From Dehalococcoidales bacterium (GTDB taxonomy: Bacteria > Chloroflexota > Dehalococcoidia > Dehalococcoidales > RBG-16-60-22), in NCBI GenBank assembly GCA_016783105.1, contig JADHXF010000005.1, positions 1 to 44,356 on the forward strand: a stretch of 44,356 nucleotides of DNA, read 5' to 3'. How positions within the stretch are numbered: the first letter of the stretch is position 1; each line of letters begins with the position of its first letter. The notes beneath the pieces were generated by a model. The model was given only the letters and a program-made list of their open reading frames with translations, was not told the origin of the DNA and searched no databases. Position numbers and translations under genes: made by a program. This document shows, piece by piece, positions 25,955-35,033 of the stretch.

Positions 25955-26812
25955 TTAAGCCAGGGCCTCCACGCCGCCGGCAATGTCCAGAAGCTCTTCG
26001 GTAATCGCCTCCTGACGAGCTTTATTGTAGAGCAGAGTCAACTCGTCAATAAGCTCAGTCGCATTATCCGTTGCGTTTTTCATGGCCACCATCCGTGCCG
26101 ACTGCTCGCTGGCGATGGACTCCAGAATGGCATGGTAAATCTCCATCTCAACGAAGCGGGGCAGAAGGTTGCTCAATACTGCTTCAGGTCCCGGTTCATA
26201 GATATATTCCACATTCTGTACGGCCGGTATACTGGCCGGTTCTATGGGAAGCAACTGCTGCACACAGGGGCGCTGTACCATCGTGGAAACAAACTGTGCA
26301 TAGACCAGACAGACCAGATCAAAAGCGCCCTTGCTATAATCTTCAATCACAATGTGTGAAATGGGCAGTGTATCCATCAGGCTGGGACGGTCACCGAGAT
26401 GAGTGAATTCTGCTATCACCTCTTTGTCACAGCGCCGTAAAAAATCAAGCCCTTTCCGCCCAACGGCGATAACGGTAACCGGCACCTTCTGTTCCAGAAT
26501 ATAGCTGCCAATGGCCCGGTTGAGGCCACTGACAAGCCCGCCACACAGACCGCGGTCGGGCGTGATATGAACCAAGGCAATTTTATTTATCGGGCGCCGC
26601 TGCAGAAGCGGATGTGGCTCACGGCCGGCTTCAGTTAAAGCGGCCAGGTCAGCAATGACCTGCCGGATTTTATCCGAGTAGGGTCTACCGGCCAGACCAC
26701 GCTCCTGTGCCCGCCTCATCCTGGAAGCGGCGATCATCTCCATCGCTCTGGTGATCTTGGCCGTACTCCGGACACCTCTTATCCGTCGCTTGATAACACG
26801 AATATTGGCCAA
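25955..26812 (-). CDS. atpG: ATP synthase gamma subunit
   Basis: 285 residues forming the rotating central shaft of F1. The N-terminal helix (IRVIKRRIRGVRSTAKITRA, then MEMIAASRMRRAQE) and the C-terminal helix (ARMVAMKNATDNATELIDEL) are standard, as is the HITPDRGLCGGL segment near residue 85. The start codon is TTG at 26812, preceded by GGAGAAAAAAG. It follows atpA by 52 bases and precedes atpD by 14. Confidence 0.96.
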   Translation of the reverse strand: MANIRVIKRRIRGVRSTAKITRAMEMIAASRMRRAQERGLAGRPYSDKIRQVIADLAALTEAGREPHPLLQRRPINKIALVHITPDRGLCGGLVSGLNRAIGSYILEQKVPVTVIAVGRKGLDFLRRCDKEVIAEFTHLGDRPSLMDTLPISHIVIEDYSKGAFDLVCLVYAQFVSTMVQRPCVQQLLPIEPASIPAVQNVEYIYEPGPEAVLSNLLPRFVEMEIYHAILESIASEQSARMVAMKNATDNATELIDELTLLYNKARQEAITEELLDIAGGVEALA

Positions 26813-26864
26813 CTTTTTTCTCCAATTATCTGGAGGTTTGCTTCCTTAGAATCCCGGCTTCGTC

Positions 26865-28400
26865 TTAACCTCTGACATGCTGGAATGTCTCAGGATAAAC
26901 CTGCTCCTTGAACTCCTTAATCGCCTTGATTAAGTTCTTCTCCGTCTCCGAACCGATTTTCTTGTCTTTAGCAATAGATTTAACGAGCTCAGGATGATTT
27001 TCATCCATAAATTGATAAAATTTAGGCTCGAAAAGAGCGACTTTATCTATCGCAATATCATCAAGAAAACCGTTGACCGCGGCATACAGTATCATGACCT
27101 GCCTTTCCAGCGACACAGGCACGAATTGAGGCTGTTTCAAAACCTCGGTGAGCCGCTGCCCGCGTTCCAGCTGGGTCTTGGTGGCTTTATCCAGTTCGCC
27201 AGTGCCAAACTGGGCAAAAGCCGCCAGCTCGCGGTACTGGGCCAGTTCCAGGCGCAGCTTACCGGCAACCTGCCTCATTGCCCCGGTCTGGGCTTTACCC
27301 CCGACACGCGATACCGATAAACCAACATTCACCGCTGGTCTGATGCCGGCATTGAAAAGGTCAGTCTCCAGATATATCTGGCCGTCGGTGATTGAAATCA
27401 CATTGGTTGGAACGTATGCCGAAAGGTCGCCGGCCTGCGTTTCGATGACAGGCAGCGCGGTCAGTGAACCACCACCGTATTCCGGTGCATACTTCGCCGC
27501 CCTTTCCAGCAGCCGGCTATGCAGGTAGAAGACATCGCCCGGGTAGGCCTCCCTTCCCGGCGGCCGGCGCAGCAGCAGGGAGATCTGCCGGTATGCCCAG
27601 GCATGTTTGGTAAGGTCGTCATAGATAACCAGTGCATCCTTGCCATGTTCCATGAACTCCTCACCGATGGCGCAGCCGGCATAAGGTGCCAGGTACTGAA
27701 GGGCGACGGAATCTGAAGCGCTGGCCACCACCATGATAGTATGCTCCATAGCACCGTGGCTTTCCAGTGTGGCTATCAGCTGTGCCACCTTGGATACCTT
27801 CTGCCCAATCGCCACGTAAATACAGATAAGGTCACCGTCTTTCTGGTTAATGATGGTGTCAATGGCGATTGCCGTTTTACCGGTGGAGCGGTCGCCGATA
27901 ATCAGTTCCCGCTGCCCCCGGCCAACGGGAATCAGGCTGTCGACTGCCTTGATGCCGGTCTGTACCGGGGTATCCACGGACTTGCGCAGCACCACATTGG
28001 GTGCCACGCGCTCCACCGGACGCGTCCTCTTGGCCTTGACGGGGCCTTTGCCATCAAGAGGGCGGCCCAGCGGGTCAACGACCCTTCCGATAAGCGCTTC
28101 ACCGACTGAAACCTCAACAATACGCCCGGTACACCGCACCTCATCGCCTTCCTTGACCTTGAGGTAATCTCCGAGAATTATCGCTGCCACGCTGTCCTCC
28201 TCCAGGTTCAGCGCAATTCCCATAATATCATTGGGGAATTCAAGCAGTTCGTTGCACTTGGCCGAGGTCAGGCCGTGAATACGGGCAATGCCGTCACCAA
28301 TCTCAATAACCGTGCCCACGTCCACCATGGTGACGGTACTACCAAACTGCTTGATTTGCTCTTTCAGCACCGATACGATTTCTTGTCCTCTGGTCGGCAC
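26865..28400 (-). CDS. atpA: ATP synthase alpha subunit
   Basis: The 511-residue regulatory nucleotide-binding F1 subunit. The P-loop is [15 protein letters not shown] near residue 170 (family standard is GDRQTGKT; here Gln is Ser). The N-terminal beta barrel with [17 protein letters not shown] and the [20 protein letters not shown] segment are clear. The start is GTG at 28400 with a strong AAAGGAGG site seven bases upstream. Unusually, the gene before it in the operon is not atpH but acetyl-CoA synthetase, 84 bases away, and the gap holds a hairpin. Confidence 0.96.
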   Translation of the reverse strand: MPTRGQEIVSVLKEQIKQFGSTVTMVDVGTVIEIGDGIARIHGLTSAKCNELLEFPNDIMGIALNLEEDSVAAIILGDYLKVKEGDEVRCTGRIVEVSVGEALIGRVVDPLGRPLDGKGPVKAKRTRPVERVAPNVVLRKSVDTPVQTGIKAVDSLIPVGRGQRELIIGDRSTGKTAIAIDTIINQKDGDLICIYVAIGQKVSKVAQLIATLESHGAMEHTIMVVASASDSVALQYLAPYAGCAIGEEFMEHGKDALVIYDDLTKHAWAYRQISLLLRRPPGREAYPGDVFYLHSRLLERAAKYAPEYGGGSLTALPVIETQAGDLSAYVPTNVISITDGQIYLETDLFNAGIRPAVNVGLSVSRVGGKAQTGAMRQVAGKLRLELAQYRELAAFAQFGTGELDKATKTQLERGQRLTEVLKQPQFVPVSLERQVMILYAAVNGFLDDIAIDKVALFEPKFYQFMDENHPELVKSIAKDKKIGSETEKNLIKAIKEFKEQVYPETFQHVRG

Positions 28401-28428
28401 CGGAGCTACCTCCTTTCCGCTCAGCGAT

Positions 28429-28452
28429 TTCGCCGGCTTTGTCTACGGCGAA
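28429..28452 (-). promoter_or_regulatory. Hairpin in the acs-atpA gap
   Basis: TTCGCCG (28429-28435) pairs with CGGCGAA (28446-28452) over a 10-base loop; with one bulge the stem extends by GA/TC. On the transcribed minus strand no U-run follows, so it is not an intrinsic terminator. It sits 10-20 bases before the atpA ribosome site and could be an RNA-processing or stability element that sets atpA expression apart from acs. Confidence 0.4.
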
Positions 28453-28484
28453 TCACCTCTGATTAATTTATTTACTTTATTATT

Positions 28485-30452
28485 TTACAGTCGGCTCTCG
28501 ACGATGCTCTCCACAACCGATGGGTCGGCCAGGGTGCTGGTATCACCCAGGTTGCTGACATCTCCAGCCGCAATCTTAACCAGAATACGGCGCATAATTT
28601 TTCCGCTCCTGGTCTTGGGCAGACCTTCAGCAAACTGGATCTTGTCCGGCAGGGCGATGGGTCCGATTTCCTTGCGAACGTGGGCGACGAGCTTCTTCTT
28701 GAGCTCCTCCGTACCCTCCAGCCCGGCCTTTAAAGTAACGTAAGCGTATATGCCCTGCCCTTTGACGTCGTGGGGCATGCCGACCACGGCTGCCTCGGCC
28801 ACGCTTTCATGGGAAACGAGAGCGCTTTCGACTTCAGCAGTACCGATGCGGTGACCGGAAACATTTATCACGTCATCGATACGTCCCATCAGCCAGTAGT
28901 AGCCGTCCTCATCAATCCTGGCACCGTCACCGGTGGTGTAAACACCCGGGAAACGGACAAAGTACGTCTCTTTAAACCGCTTCGGGTCACCGTAAACACC
29001 GCGCATCAGACCGGGCCAGGGCCGTTTTATCACCAGGTAACCGCCTTCATTCACCCCCACTGCCGAGGCGTCTTCCCGCAGTATTGCCGGTTCGATGCCA
29101 AAGAAAGGCACACCGGCGGAACCGGGCTTGGCCGGCATGGCGCCGGGCAGGGTGGTAATCAGGATACCCCCGGTCTCGGTCTGCCACCAGGTATCCACAA
29201 CGGGACACCTTTTCTTCCCGATGACATTGTAGTACCACATCCATGCCTCGGGATTAATCGGTTCACCCACGGTTCCCAGAAGTCGCAGGGAGCTTAAGTC
29301 ATGCTTGTCGGGCCACTCTTCACCCTCGCGCATCAAAGCGCGAATTGCCGTTGGGGCGGTGTAGAAAATATTGACCTGATACTTCTCCACGATATCCCAG
29401 AAACGGTCTGGGTGCGGGTAGGTGGGGGTACCCTCGAACATAATACACGTGGCGCCAAAGGCCAGGGGGCCGTAGACAATGTAGGAATGACCGGTCACCC
29501 AGCCAATGTCCGCCGTGCACCAGAAAACGTCCTCTTCCCTGACATCAAATATCCACTTGAACGTCTGATACGTGTGCAGCAGGTAGCCTGCCTGGGTGTG
29601 CATCACGCCCTTCGGCTTGCCGGTACTGCCGCTGGTGTAAAGAATGAAAAGGGGGTCTTCTGAATCCAGCACCTCGACATCGCAGACGGGCTTTATCTCC
29701 ACGCTGGCCATAAGGTCATGCCACCACTGGTCGCGGCCCTCCTTCATGGGCACGCCGATATCCGCCCGCTTTACCGTAATAACGTTCTTTACATCGGGGC
29801 AGGCTTCAAGCGCCTGGTCGGCATTATCCTTGCTGCGAATAACGCGCCCACCACGATAGTAACCATCACAGCAGATCAGCGTTCTCGAACCGCAATCCAG
29901 TATCCGGTCGCGCAGGGCTTCCGCGCTGAAGCCGCCAAAAATGACGCTGTGAATAGCACCGATACGGGCGCAGGCCAGCATGGCAATAGGCAGCTCCAGT
30001 ACCATGGGAAGGTAGATTGAAACACGGTCGCCCTTTTTCACCCCCATCCTCCGCAGCACGTTGGCGAACTTGCACACCTCACGGTAGAGCTGCTGATAGG
30101 TCATTACCTTGGTATCACCTATGTCGCCTTCCCAGATGAGCGCCGCTTTATTCCGGCGCCACGTTCCGATGTGACGGTCTACGCAGTTATAGCTCACGTT
30201 CAGCTTGCCACCGATGAACCACTGATGTCTGCCCTCGGCAAAATCAGCCTCCACCACCTTATCCCATTTCGTAAACCAGTCGAGCTGTTCCGCCATTTCC
30301 CCCCAGAACCCTTCCGGGTCTTTGAGCGAACGCTGGTATAATTTCTTATATTCATCCATACTCTTGATGTATGCTGACTCGGTAAATTCCTTCGGGGGTT
30401 TAAAACTTCGCTTCTCCCCCATCATTGAAGTAATCCCCTTAACTTCGCTCAT
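28485..30452 (-). CDS. acs: Acetyl-CoA synthetase (AMP-forming)
   Basis: 655 residues from ATG 30452 (GGAGG six bases upstream), the normal Acs length. ANL-superfamily motifs are complete: [20 protein letters not shown] (A3 phosphate loop), [18 protein letters not shown] (A5), [19 protein letters not shown] (A7), [20 protein letters not shown] (A8) and [13 protein letters not shown] with the catalytic lysine (A10). It interconverts acetate, ATP and CoA with acetyl-CoA, AMP and PPi. It lies inside the ATP synthase operon, between a CNBD gene and atpA, on the same strand. In some syntrophs Acs runs towards ATP and acetate; the location would suit such a role, but that is inference. Confidence 0.95.
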   Translation of the reverse strand: MSEVKGITSMMGEKRSFKPPKEFTESAYIKSMDEYKKLYQRSLKDPEGFWGEMAEQLDWFTKWDKVVEADFAEGRHQWFIGGKLNVSYNCVDRHIGTWRRNKAALIWEGDIGDTKVMTYQQLYREVCKFANVLRRMGVKKGDRVSIYLPMVLELPIAMLACARIGAIHSVIFGGFSAEALRDRILDCGSRTLICCDGYYRGGRVIRSKDNADQALEACPDVKNVITVKRADIGVPMKEGRDQWWHDLMASVEIKPVCDVEVLDSEDPLFILYTSGSTGKPKGVMHTQAGYLLHTYQTFKWIFDVREEDVFWCTADIGWVTGHSYIVYGPLAFGATCIMFEGTPTYPHPDRFWDIVEKYQVNIFYTAPTAIRALMREGEEWPDKHDLSSLRLLGTVGEPINPEAWMWYYNVIGKKRCPVVDTWWQTETGGILITTLPGAMPAKPGSAGVPFFGIEPAILREDASAVGVNEGGYLVIKRPWPGLMRGVYGDPKRFKETYFVRFPGVYTTGDGARIDEDGYYWLMGRIDDVINVSGHRIGTAEVESALVSHESVAEAAVVGMPHDVKGQGIYAYVTLKAGLEGTEELKKKLVAHVRKEIGPIALPDKIQFAEGLPKTRSGKIMRRILVKIAAGDVSNLGDTSTLADPSVVESIVESRL

Positions 30453-30561
30453 CAAATCCTCCGCCTTATTCGTAACCGCTTTCAATACGGTGCGCTTCGT
30501 TTGCTTCTCCTGGCTACATTAAATCTTTAATAATGGCCGACTACAGAATATCTGATATTTA

Positions 30562-31017
30562 CTAATCATCTGCCGTAACGCCCATCAACTGCGTATAGGC
30601 ACTATTAAGCCTATTGGCTATGGTCTGAGCGACGCTTCGATGCATTTTACACCCGATCGGGGGATTGGTCTGGCACAACTGGGCAAGCTCCCGGCCATTA
30701 AATGCCAGCACTTTTGTGGTCTCGATGGCTCTTACCGTGCTGAACATACGATGGGGAGGCAGTATTGCCGACCAGCACACCAGTTCAAAGTTCGATGCCG
30801 CCTGTATCTGGCGATGCATCATCGGGCCCAGTTCCAGATATATGCCAACGAGACCGTCTTCAATAATGAATGCCTTTTCCTGGCTCCTGCCCTGCTTACC
30901 CAGGCTTTCCCCAACTTCATAGACCTCGCTGGTTGCCATATCGGCAATGAATTTTAATTGCTCCTCATCCAGGTCACGAAACATGGGACATCGTTTCAGC
31001 ACCTCGATCTTTTCCAT
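30562..31017 (-). CDS. Cyclic-nucleotide-binding-domain-like protein, no DNA-binding domain
   Basis: The 151-residue protein is a single CNBD/Crp-like beta roll: FRDLDEEQLKFIADMATSEV, then KAFIIEDGLVGIYLELGP and TVRAIETTKVLAFNGREL. There is no helix-turn-helix, unlike Crp/Fnr regulators. The phosphate-binding cassette (usually F-G-E-x-A-x(6-8)-R-x-A) is replaced by ELVCWSAILPPHRMFSTV, without the glycine-glutamate pair, so binding of cAMP is doubtful. It sits between atpH and acs in the ATP synthase operon with a strong GAGGAGG ribosome site. It could be a ligand sensor or partner for Acs or the ATPase. ATG 31017 is preferred because of the ribosome site. Confidence 0.8.
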   Translation of the reverse strand: MEKIEVLKRCPMFRDLDEEQLKFIADMATSEVYEVGESLGKQGRSQEKAFIIEDGLVGIYLELGPMMHRQIQAASNFELVCWSAILPPHRMFSTVRAIETTKVLAFNGRELAQLCQTNPPIGCKMHRSVAQTIANRLNSAYTQLMGVTADD

Positions 31018-31057
31018 TCTGAACCTCCTCAATCTTTTTCAAGCTGGCTTTTGAGAG

Positions 31058-31597
31058 TTACTTTTCAGCACCGGCCATTTCCTTTTTTAACGCTGCCAGC
31101 TTGCTCCGGGTGCTGCCGTCCAGTATCTGGTCCCCTATCCGGGCGATAAATCCGCCGATTACGTCAGGGTCTACCTCTGATTTGATTTCAACCTTCTTGC
31201 CCACAATGCTTCCGAGATGCCTGGCCAGGTTCTGTTCATCCTCTTCGGCCAGCGGAACCGCTGTGGTCACCTCAGCCAGCTCTATACCACGGTAGCTGTT
31301 CCACAACCGCTGGTACTCCTGAGCAATTTCACCAATAATATCAAGCCGGCTCCTGCTGATCAGCAAGAGAACCAGGTTCAAGATCAGTAGATTTACCTCT
31401 TTCATCTGGCTGGATAGCAGTTTCGATTTCTCCGCAAAGTGAATTTTGGGGCTCTCCAGGAAGGCCGCAAAATCTTTATCACTTACCGCCTGGACAATCT
31501 TTTCCAGGTCAGACTGCCAGCGTTCTAACTCGCCTGCCTCCAGCGCGATTTCAAACACCGCCTGCGCATATCGCTTCGGGTATGCTCTTTTCGCCAC
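31058..31597 (-). CDS. atpH: ATP synthase delta subunit
   Basis: The 179-residue peripheral stalk subunit joins F1 to the b subunit. It starts AKRAYPKRYAQAVFEIALEA, the normal OSCP/delta N-terminal helices, and ends with the beta-rich domain (VEIKSEVDPDVIGGFIARIG, then DQILDGSTRSKLAALKKEM). The start is GTG at 31597. It follows atpF by 19 bases. Downstream, where atpA would be expected, comes the CNBD gene after 40 bases. Confidence 0.95.
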   Translation of the reverse strand: MAKRAYPKRYAQAVFEIALEAGELERWQSDLEKIVQAVSDKDFAAFLESPKIHFAEKSKLLSSQMKEVNLLILNLVLLLISRSRLDIIGEIAQEYQRLWNSYRGIELAEVTTAVPLAEEDEQNLARHLGSIVGKKVEIKSEVDPDVIGGFIARIGDQILDGSTRSKLAALKKEMAGAEK

Positions 31598-31616
31598 GTC
31601 AATCCTTAAAAATTGT

Positions 31617-32126
31617 TTATTTCTTCTTCAGGGCATCGCTCTCTTCCAGAACTTTCTCAATGAGCTCGCGATGCGCCTTTTTATCCAGTGAACGGTCAAT
31701 GACCTTCTCCGCCGCCGCGATGGTAAGGTCGGCCACTTCCTTCCGCAGCTCGCTGATGGCCTCGTCTCGCTCCCGCTGGATCTCGCTGCGCGCCCGGGTG
31801 ATGAGCGCTTCTGCCTCCTGCCTGGCGCCTTGCTTTGCTTTCTCCTTGATTCCCTCGCCCGCCTGCACTGCCTGCTCGATACGTTTCTGCCCTTCCTTGC
31901 TGGCTATGCCCAGTTGCTTCTTCACCTCTTCTTCGGCCCGGGCCGCCTGCTCCTTGATAGCATCTGCCTGTTCCATGCTGTCCTTGACTCTTCTGGAACG
32001 CTCGTCAAGCATTCTCATCACCGGTTTGTAGGCAACAAAGTAGAGGACCACGAGCAGAATCACCACGTTTACAATCTGTGCCAGCAATGTCGGCACATTA
32101 ATGCCAAGTCCGGCAAGTCCCTCCAT
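31617..32126 (-). CDS. atpF: ATP synthase b subunit
   Basis: 169 residues from ATG 32126 (AAGGGGG six bases upstream); an in-frame TTG at 32147 would add seven. One N-terminal membrane helix (ILLVVLYFVAYKPVMRMLDE) is followed by a long charged coiled coil rich in Glu, Lys, Arg and Ala. It forms the peripheral stalk with delta. Only one b-type gene is present, so the stalk is probably a b homodimer. A short membrane-peptide gene lies between this gene and atpE. Confidence 0.95.
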   Translation of the reverse strand: MEGLAGLGINVPTLLAQIVNVVILLVVLYFVAYKPVMRMLDERSRRVKDSMEQADAIKEQAARAEEEVKKQLGIASKEGQKRIEQAVQAGEGIKEKAKQGARQEAEALITRARSEIQRERDEAISELRKEVADLTIAAAEKVIDRSLDKKAHRELIEKVLEESDALKKK

Positions 32127-32154
32127 GCTTTGCCCCCTTTTATCCAATACTAAG

Positions 32155-32262
32155 TTAAAAGGCGAGAATCGCCGCCACCACCAAGCCGGCGAAAATCAGC
32201 GCCCCAAGCACCACGGCAGCAATAATAACCCCGATAGACAGAGGTATTCCCTCATGTTCCAT
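32155..32262 (-). CDS. 35-residue membrane peptide inside the ATP synthase operon
   Basis: An ATG at 32262 with an ideal ribosome site (AAGGAGG, six bases away) opens a 35-codon frame: MEHEGIPLSIGVIIAAVVLG followed by ALIFAGLVVAAILAF and TAA. It is a short polar start and one very hydrophobic Gly/Ala/Val helix of about 27 residues. It lies between atpE (18 bases upstream) and atpF (28 bases downstream), so it is surely cotranscribed. The helix resembles one arm of a c-subunit hairpin in composition but lacks its polar loop and proton-binding acid. No known F-ATPase subunit of this kind is recognised. It may be an assembly or membrane-sector accessory peptide. Confidence 0.75.
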   Translation of the reverse strand: MEHEGIPLSIGVIIAAVVLGALIFAGLVVAAILAF

Positions 32263-32280
32263 AATTACCTCCTTAATACG

Positions 32281-32511
32281 CTAGACTATCAGCGCCAGGA
32301 TAATGGCGATGATCAGCGCGTAAATACCGATCGCCTCGCAGAAAGCAGTTACCAGAATCATATTGGTCATTATCGGACCGCTTGCTTCCGGATTGCGGGC
32401 TATTCCCTGAAGTGCCGAGTAGCCAATAAGCCCGATGCCCAGTGCCGGCCCCAGTAAGCCCAGTCCGGCCGTCAGTCCCACGGCCAACATTTTCATCGTT
32501 ACTGGATCCAT
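32281..32511 (-). CDS. atpE: ATP synthase c subunit
   Basis: The 76-residue hairpin forms the membrane rotor ring. Helix 1 has the glycine-rich packing (GLTAGLGLLGPALGIGLIGY), the polar loop is GIARNPEASG, and helix 2 carries the ion-binding glutamate in VTAFCEAIGIYALIIAIIL. The residues around the glutamate (no Gln in helix 1, Ala instead of Ser/Thr after the Glu) fit a proton-type rather than sodium-type ring, by comparison with the Ilyobacter pattern. ATG 32511 is chosen because AAGGAGG is eight bases upstream; a TTG two codons earlier is too close. Confidence 0.95.
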   Translation of the reverse strand: MDPVTMKMLAVGLTAGLGLLGPALGIGLIGYSALQGIARNPEASGPIMTNMILVTAFCEAIGIYALIIAIILALIV

Positions 32512-32559
32512 ATTCAAAACCTCCTTAAAACGATTTGTCCAAGGTATATTTATTTTATA

Positions 32560-33519
32560 TCAAGCCGGCTCATCCCCATGGTGGGCTACTGCCATGGTCA
32601 GAAAGACCAGGGTCAGCCCAGCAAAGATGAGCGCCTGAACAAAACCAACGAGCAGCTCGAGACCGTAGAACGGCAGGGCAAAAACCCACGGTATCAGGAA
32701 TGCCGCGATGAGCAGCAGTATTTCACCGGCGGTCATATTGCCAAAAAGACGAAAAGTGAAGCTGACAATACGCACCATCTCACTCAGTGCTTCCAGAAGC
32801 CCGACGAAGATATGAATGAAGCCGGTAAACAGCCCGCCAAGCCCGGCCCGCAGCCTGCCACTGACCATATGCCCGATGCTCTGGAAAAACTGCCCCGCGT
32901 TGAAAAATTTGCCCAGATAGCGGAGCCCCAGTGATTTCAAACCAAAGTATTCAACGAAGACAAATGACACCAGCGCCAGTGCCAGAGGCATATTGATATC
33001 GGTATTGGCGCCACGGAGCAGATGCACATGTTCACCCTCAGCGTTGGTTATGAATATCGAGCCAAAGCCGGGAATCAGGCTCAGCCAGGCATTGAAGGCA
33101 ATGAAAAGAAAAATGGTGGCCACTATCGGGAAAAACCGCCGCCCGTTTTCCTCCCCGGCAACTCTCCGGCAGAGGTCATTGAGCCAGCCAAGTAAAAACT
33201 CAAAGGCGCTCTGCAGCCTTCCGGGTACAATCCTCATGCGGCGCGTGACTATGTATGACACGCAGATAAGAACCGCCATCGTAATCCAGGCACCGATAAT
33301 GCTGTTGGCGACGGGAAAGCCAAAGAGGTGAAATGCCGTTTCCGCCGGAAGTTGAAATTCCGGATGAGGCAGGCTGAGCCACGCCGGCAGTCCTAAATCG
33401 CCGAAAATTTTTCTGCCCATCGGACCAACCAGAAAGCCAACAACGAACAGAAAGACGATAAAGAACAGTACCCCTGCCAGAAGAGGTCGCGGCATCCCCA
33501 GAATTCTCCGCTTTGCCAT
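32560..33519 (-). CDS. atpB: ATP synthase a subunit
   Basis: The 319-residue membrane stator forms the proton channel. The essential arginine lies in VSFTFRLFGNMTAGEILLLI near residue 250, and the last helices (LELLVGFVQALIFAGLTLVF) are standard. The N-terminal 75 residues include an extra membrane segment (LLAGVLFFIVFLFVVGFLVG) and a periplasmic stretch, so it is somewhat longer than average. The ATG shares one base with the stop of the upstream accessory gene (TAATG), indicating coupled translation. Confidence 0.95.
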   Translation of the reverse strand: MAKRRILGMPRPLLAGVLFFIVFLFVVGFLVGPMGRKIFGDLGLPAWLSLPHPEFQLPAETAFHLFGFPVANSIIGAWITMAVLICVSYIVTRRMRIVPGRLQSAFEFLLGWLNDLCRRVAGEENGRRFFPIVATIFLFIAFNAWLSLIPGFGSIFITNAEGEHVHLLRGANTDINMPLALALVSFVFVEYFGLKSLGLRYLGKFFNAGQFFQSIGHMVSGRLRAGLGGLFTGFIHIFVGLLEALSEMVRIVSFTFRLFGNMTAGEILLLIAAFLIPWVFALPFYGLELLVGFVQALIFAGLTLVFLTMAVAHHGDEPA

Positions 33520-33743
33520 TAATCGCCCTCTCCGTTCTTCTTATTTTTCAGCAGCGGTATGAGCATCCGGTATACCCCGTAGAAAGCAACCACGATGCCA
33601 AGTAAAAGCCCGGCTATCGCCAGGGCGGGACTAGTATTGAACCTGCTATCCAGCCAGAGACCGGCCACCACGCCCAGCACAATTGAGCTACCGATGAAAA
33701 ACCCCACTCCCACCAGCCGCAGGGCCGCCATCCATCTGCTCAT
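33519..33743 (-). CDS. atpZ: AtpZ/AtpI-type ATP synthase accessory membrane protein
   Basis: 74 residues with two membrane helices (GVGFFIGSSIVLGVVAGLWL and PALAIAGLLLGIVVAFYGVY) joined by the loop DSRFNTSP. This is the AtpZ form (G-x-x-x-G-x-W-L-D followed by P at the second helix), which in other bacteria forms a magnesium/calcium channel or assists c-ring assembly with AtpI. ATG 33743 has GAGG seven bases upstream; the frame stays open to a TTG at 33821 with little support. It is the first gene of the ATP synthase operon. Confidence 0.8.
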   Translation of the reverse strand: MSRWMAALRLVGVGFFIGSSIVLGVVAGLWLDSRFNTSPALAIAGLLLGIVVAFYGVYRMLIPLLKNKKNGEGD

Positions 33744-33898
33744 GTTCGCCTCAAAACCTGCGCCGATGCGCAACACAGTATATTGTATCATTCCAAGCTG
33801 AAATAAACTACCAGAAGCCATGCAAAATAAAAGAGCCCCAACACTCAGGTGCCAGGGCTATCCTTCATTGCATATGACTACTATAAACATAAGGCCAA

Positions 33899-34234
33899 TT
33901 ATCGGAGTTTCTCCTGGCCAAATAACCTTGAGAAGTCACCATTAAAGTCAATCAAAAAATTGCGCATATCAAGTACGTCATCAGTGGCAATCGCTTCACC
34001 CTGGTGTCCCTCTATCTCGACACCAGTAAAGTCCTCCGTCTCCTCCGATGCTTTGCCTTCCCGGACCACCGCCGCCACCAGGCACTGGGTATGGCACGTT
34101 GCGCAGTTCACTCTCATAAACCACATATCTTCGCGATGCCCGATGACATCAACGTTGCCGGACTCATAGTTCTGACCGCACTCTTCGCACTTCATCGAGG
34201 CCATCAGTTTTTTAATCAGTCTCTCTTTCACCAC
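33899..34234 (-). CDS. Zinc-ribbon-like hypothetical protein
   Basis: 111 residues. MKCEECGQNYESGNVDVIGH and, later, NCATCHTQC give two C-x-x-C pairs about 30 residues apart, a likely structural zinc site. The C-terminal half is acidic and ends with FLIDFNGDFSRLFGQEKLR, a helix that may mediate protein contact. The start is GTG at 34234, with GGAG upstream. It follows the bifunctional-nuclease-domain gene by 32 bases on the same strand. The function is unknown; a similar zinc-ribbon partner may be conserved in related Chloroflexota, which I cannot verify here. Confidence 0.6.
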   Translation of the reverse strand: MVKERLIKKLMASMKCEECGQNYESGNVDVIGHREDMWFMRVNCATCHTQCLVAAVVREGKASEETEDFTGVEIEGHQGEAIATDDVLDMRNFLIDFNGDFSRLFGQEKLR

Positions 34235-34266
34235 TCAGGCTCCGATTACCTTGGCCCTGATTGTTC

Positions 34267-34815
34267 TCAGGATTTGCGTTTGTCAAAGTCATCCAGGTCA
34301 AGCGTATTGATGAATTCATGGAAAGCCGACATCTTCCTCATCTCTTCTTCGCTTACCTTTTTATCCTTGGTGTCAACCTCGCCGCTTTCCTCCAGGACCG
34401 GCTTACCGGTCTCCTCATCAAGCAGGATGCCAGCTTTATCCAATACGGCTTCTTCAGCAAATATCGGGGCATCAGTCCGCACCGCCAGAGCCAGAGCATC
34501 ACTGGGACGTGAGTCAATCTCTACCTGCTGGCCATCAACAGTGAGAATAACTTTGGCATAGAAAGTGTCACTCTTCAGGTCACTGACAATGATGGAGTCT
34601 ATTGCCGCCCCCAGTGAATCAATCACCGAACCGAGCAGGTCGTGAGTGAGGGGGCGGGGCACCGTGACGCCCTGCAGCTTGACGGCAATGGCATCGGCTT
34701 CCGCTGGACCGATCCAGATAGGGAGATACCGTTTGGCCATTTTCTCCTTCAGGATAACCACCCGCTGGTAATTCATCAAGCTCACCCGGATACTATCAAT
34801 GGTCATTTCAATCAT
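34267..34815 (-). CDS. Bifunctional nuclease (BFN/DUF151) domain protein
   Basis: The 182-residue protein has the DUF151/BFN domain over its first 130 residues: VVILKEKMAKRYLPIWIGPA, then EADAIAVKLQG, RPLTHDLLGSVIDSLGA and VEIDSRPSDALALAVRTDAP. BFN proteins in plants and some bacteria have DNase/RNase activity, but most bacterial members have no assigned role. The last 50 residues are acidic and variable. The ATG at 34815 is chosen because GGAGG lies seven bases upstream; earlier in-frame ATGs overlap the ribosome site. Confidence 0.87.
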   Translation of the reverse strand: MIEMTIDSIRVSLMNYQRVVILKEKMAKRYLPIWIGPAEADAIAVKLQGVTVPRPLTHDLLGSVIDSLGAAIDSIIVSDLKSDTFYAKVILTVDGQQVEIDSRPSDALALAVRTDAPIFAEEAVLDKAGILLDEETGKPVLEESGEVDTKDKKVSEEEMRKMSAFHEFINTLDLDDFDKRKS

Positions 34816-34977
34816 AACCATACCTCCCCAATTTATCAGCCAGCAATTCAATTCTAAATCAGCCAGCTACGATTGTCAACCAGAACTGATACGGATAAAT
34901 TCTTAAGCATTATTCTCGGGTATAACCTTATTGTTTATCATTATGTCAAATAAAAAGGAGATTTTCACTATCTGATG

Positions 34978-34986
34978 TGGTATAAT
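34978..34986 (+). promoter_or_regulatory. Extended -10 promoter of dgt-dnaG-rpoD
   Basis: TGG-TATAAT at 34978-34986 is an extended -10 element with a start expected near 34993, giving a leader of about 40 bases to the GTG at 35034. No convincing -35 is seen. Confidence 0.55.
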
Positions 34987-35033
34987 ATTTATGTCGACCA
35001 ACCCGGTATTCTGACAGAGAGATAGCAGCCTTA

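Noticed and set aside
28429..28452. Transcription terminator separating acs from atpA
   Set aside because: The hairpin lacks a U-run on the transcribed strand, so it is listed only as a possible RNA-processing element.
32281..32511. Sodium-dependent c subunit
   Set aside because: The Gln in helix 1 and the Ser/Thr after the ion-binding Glu that mark sodium rings are not present.
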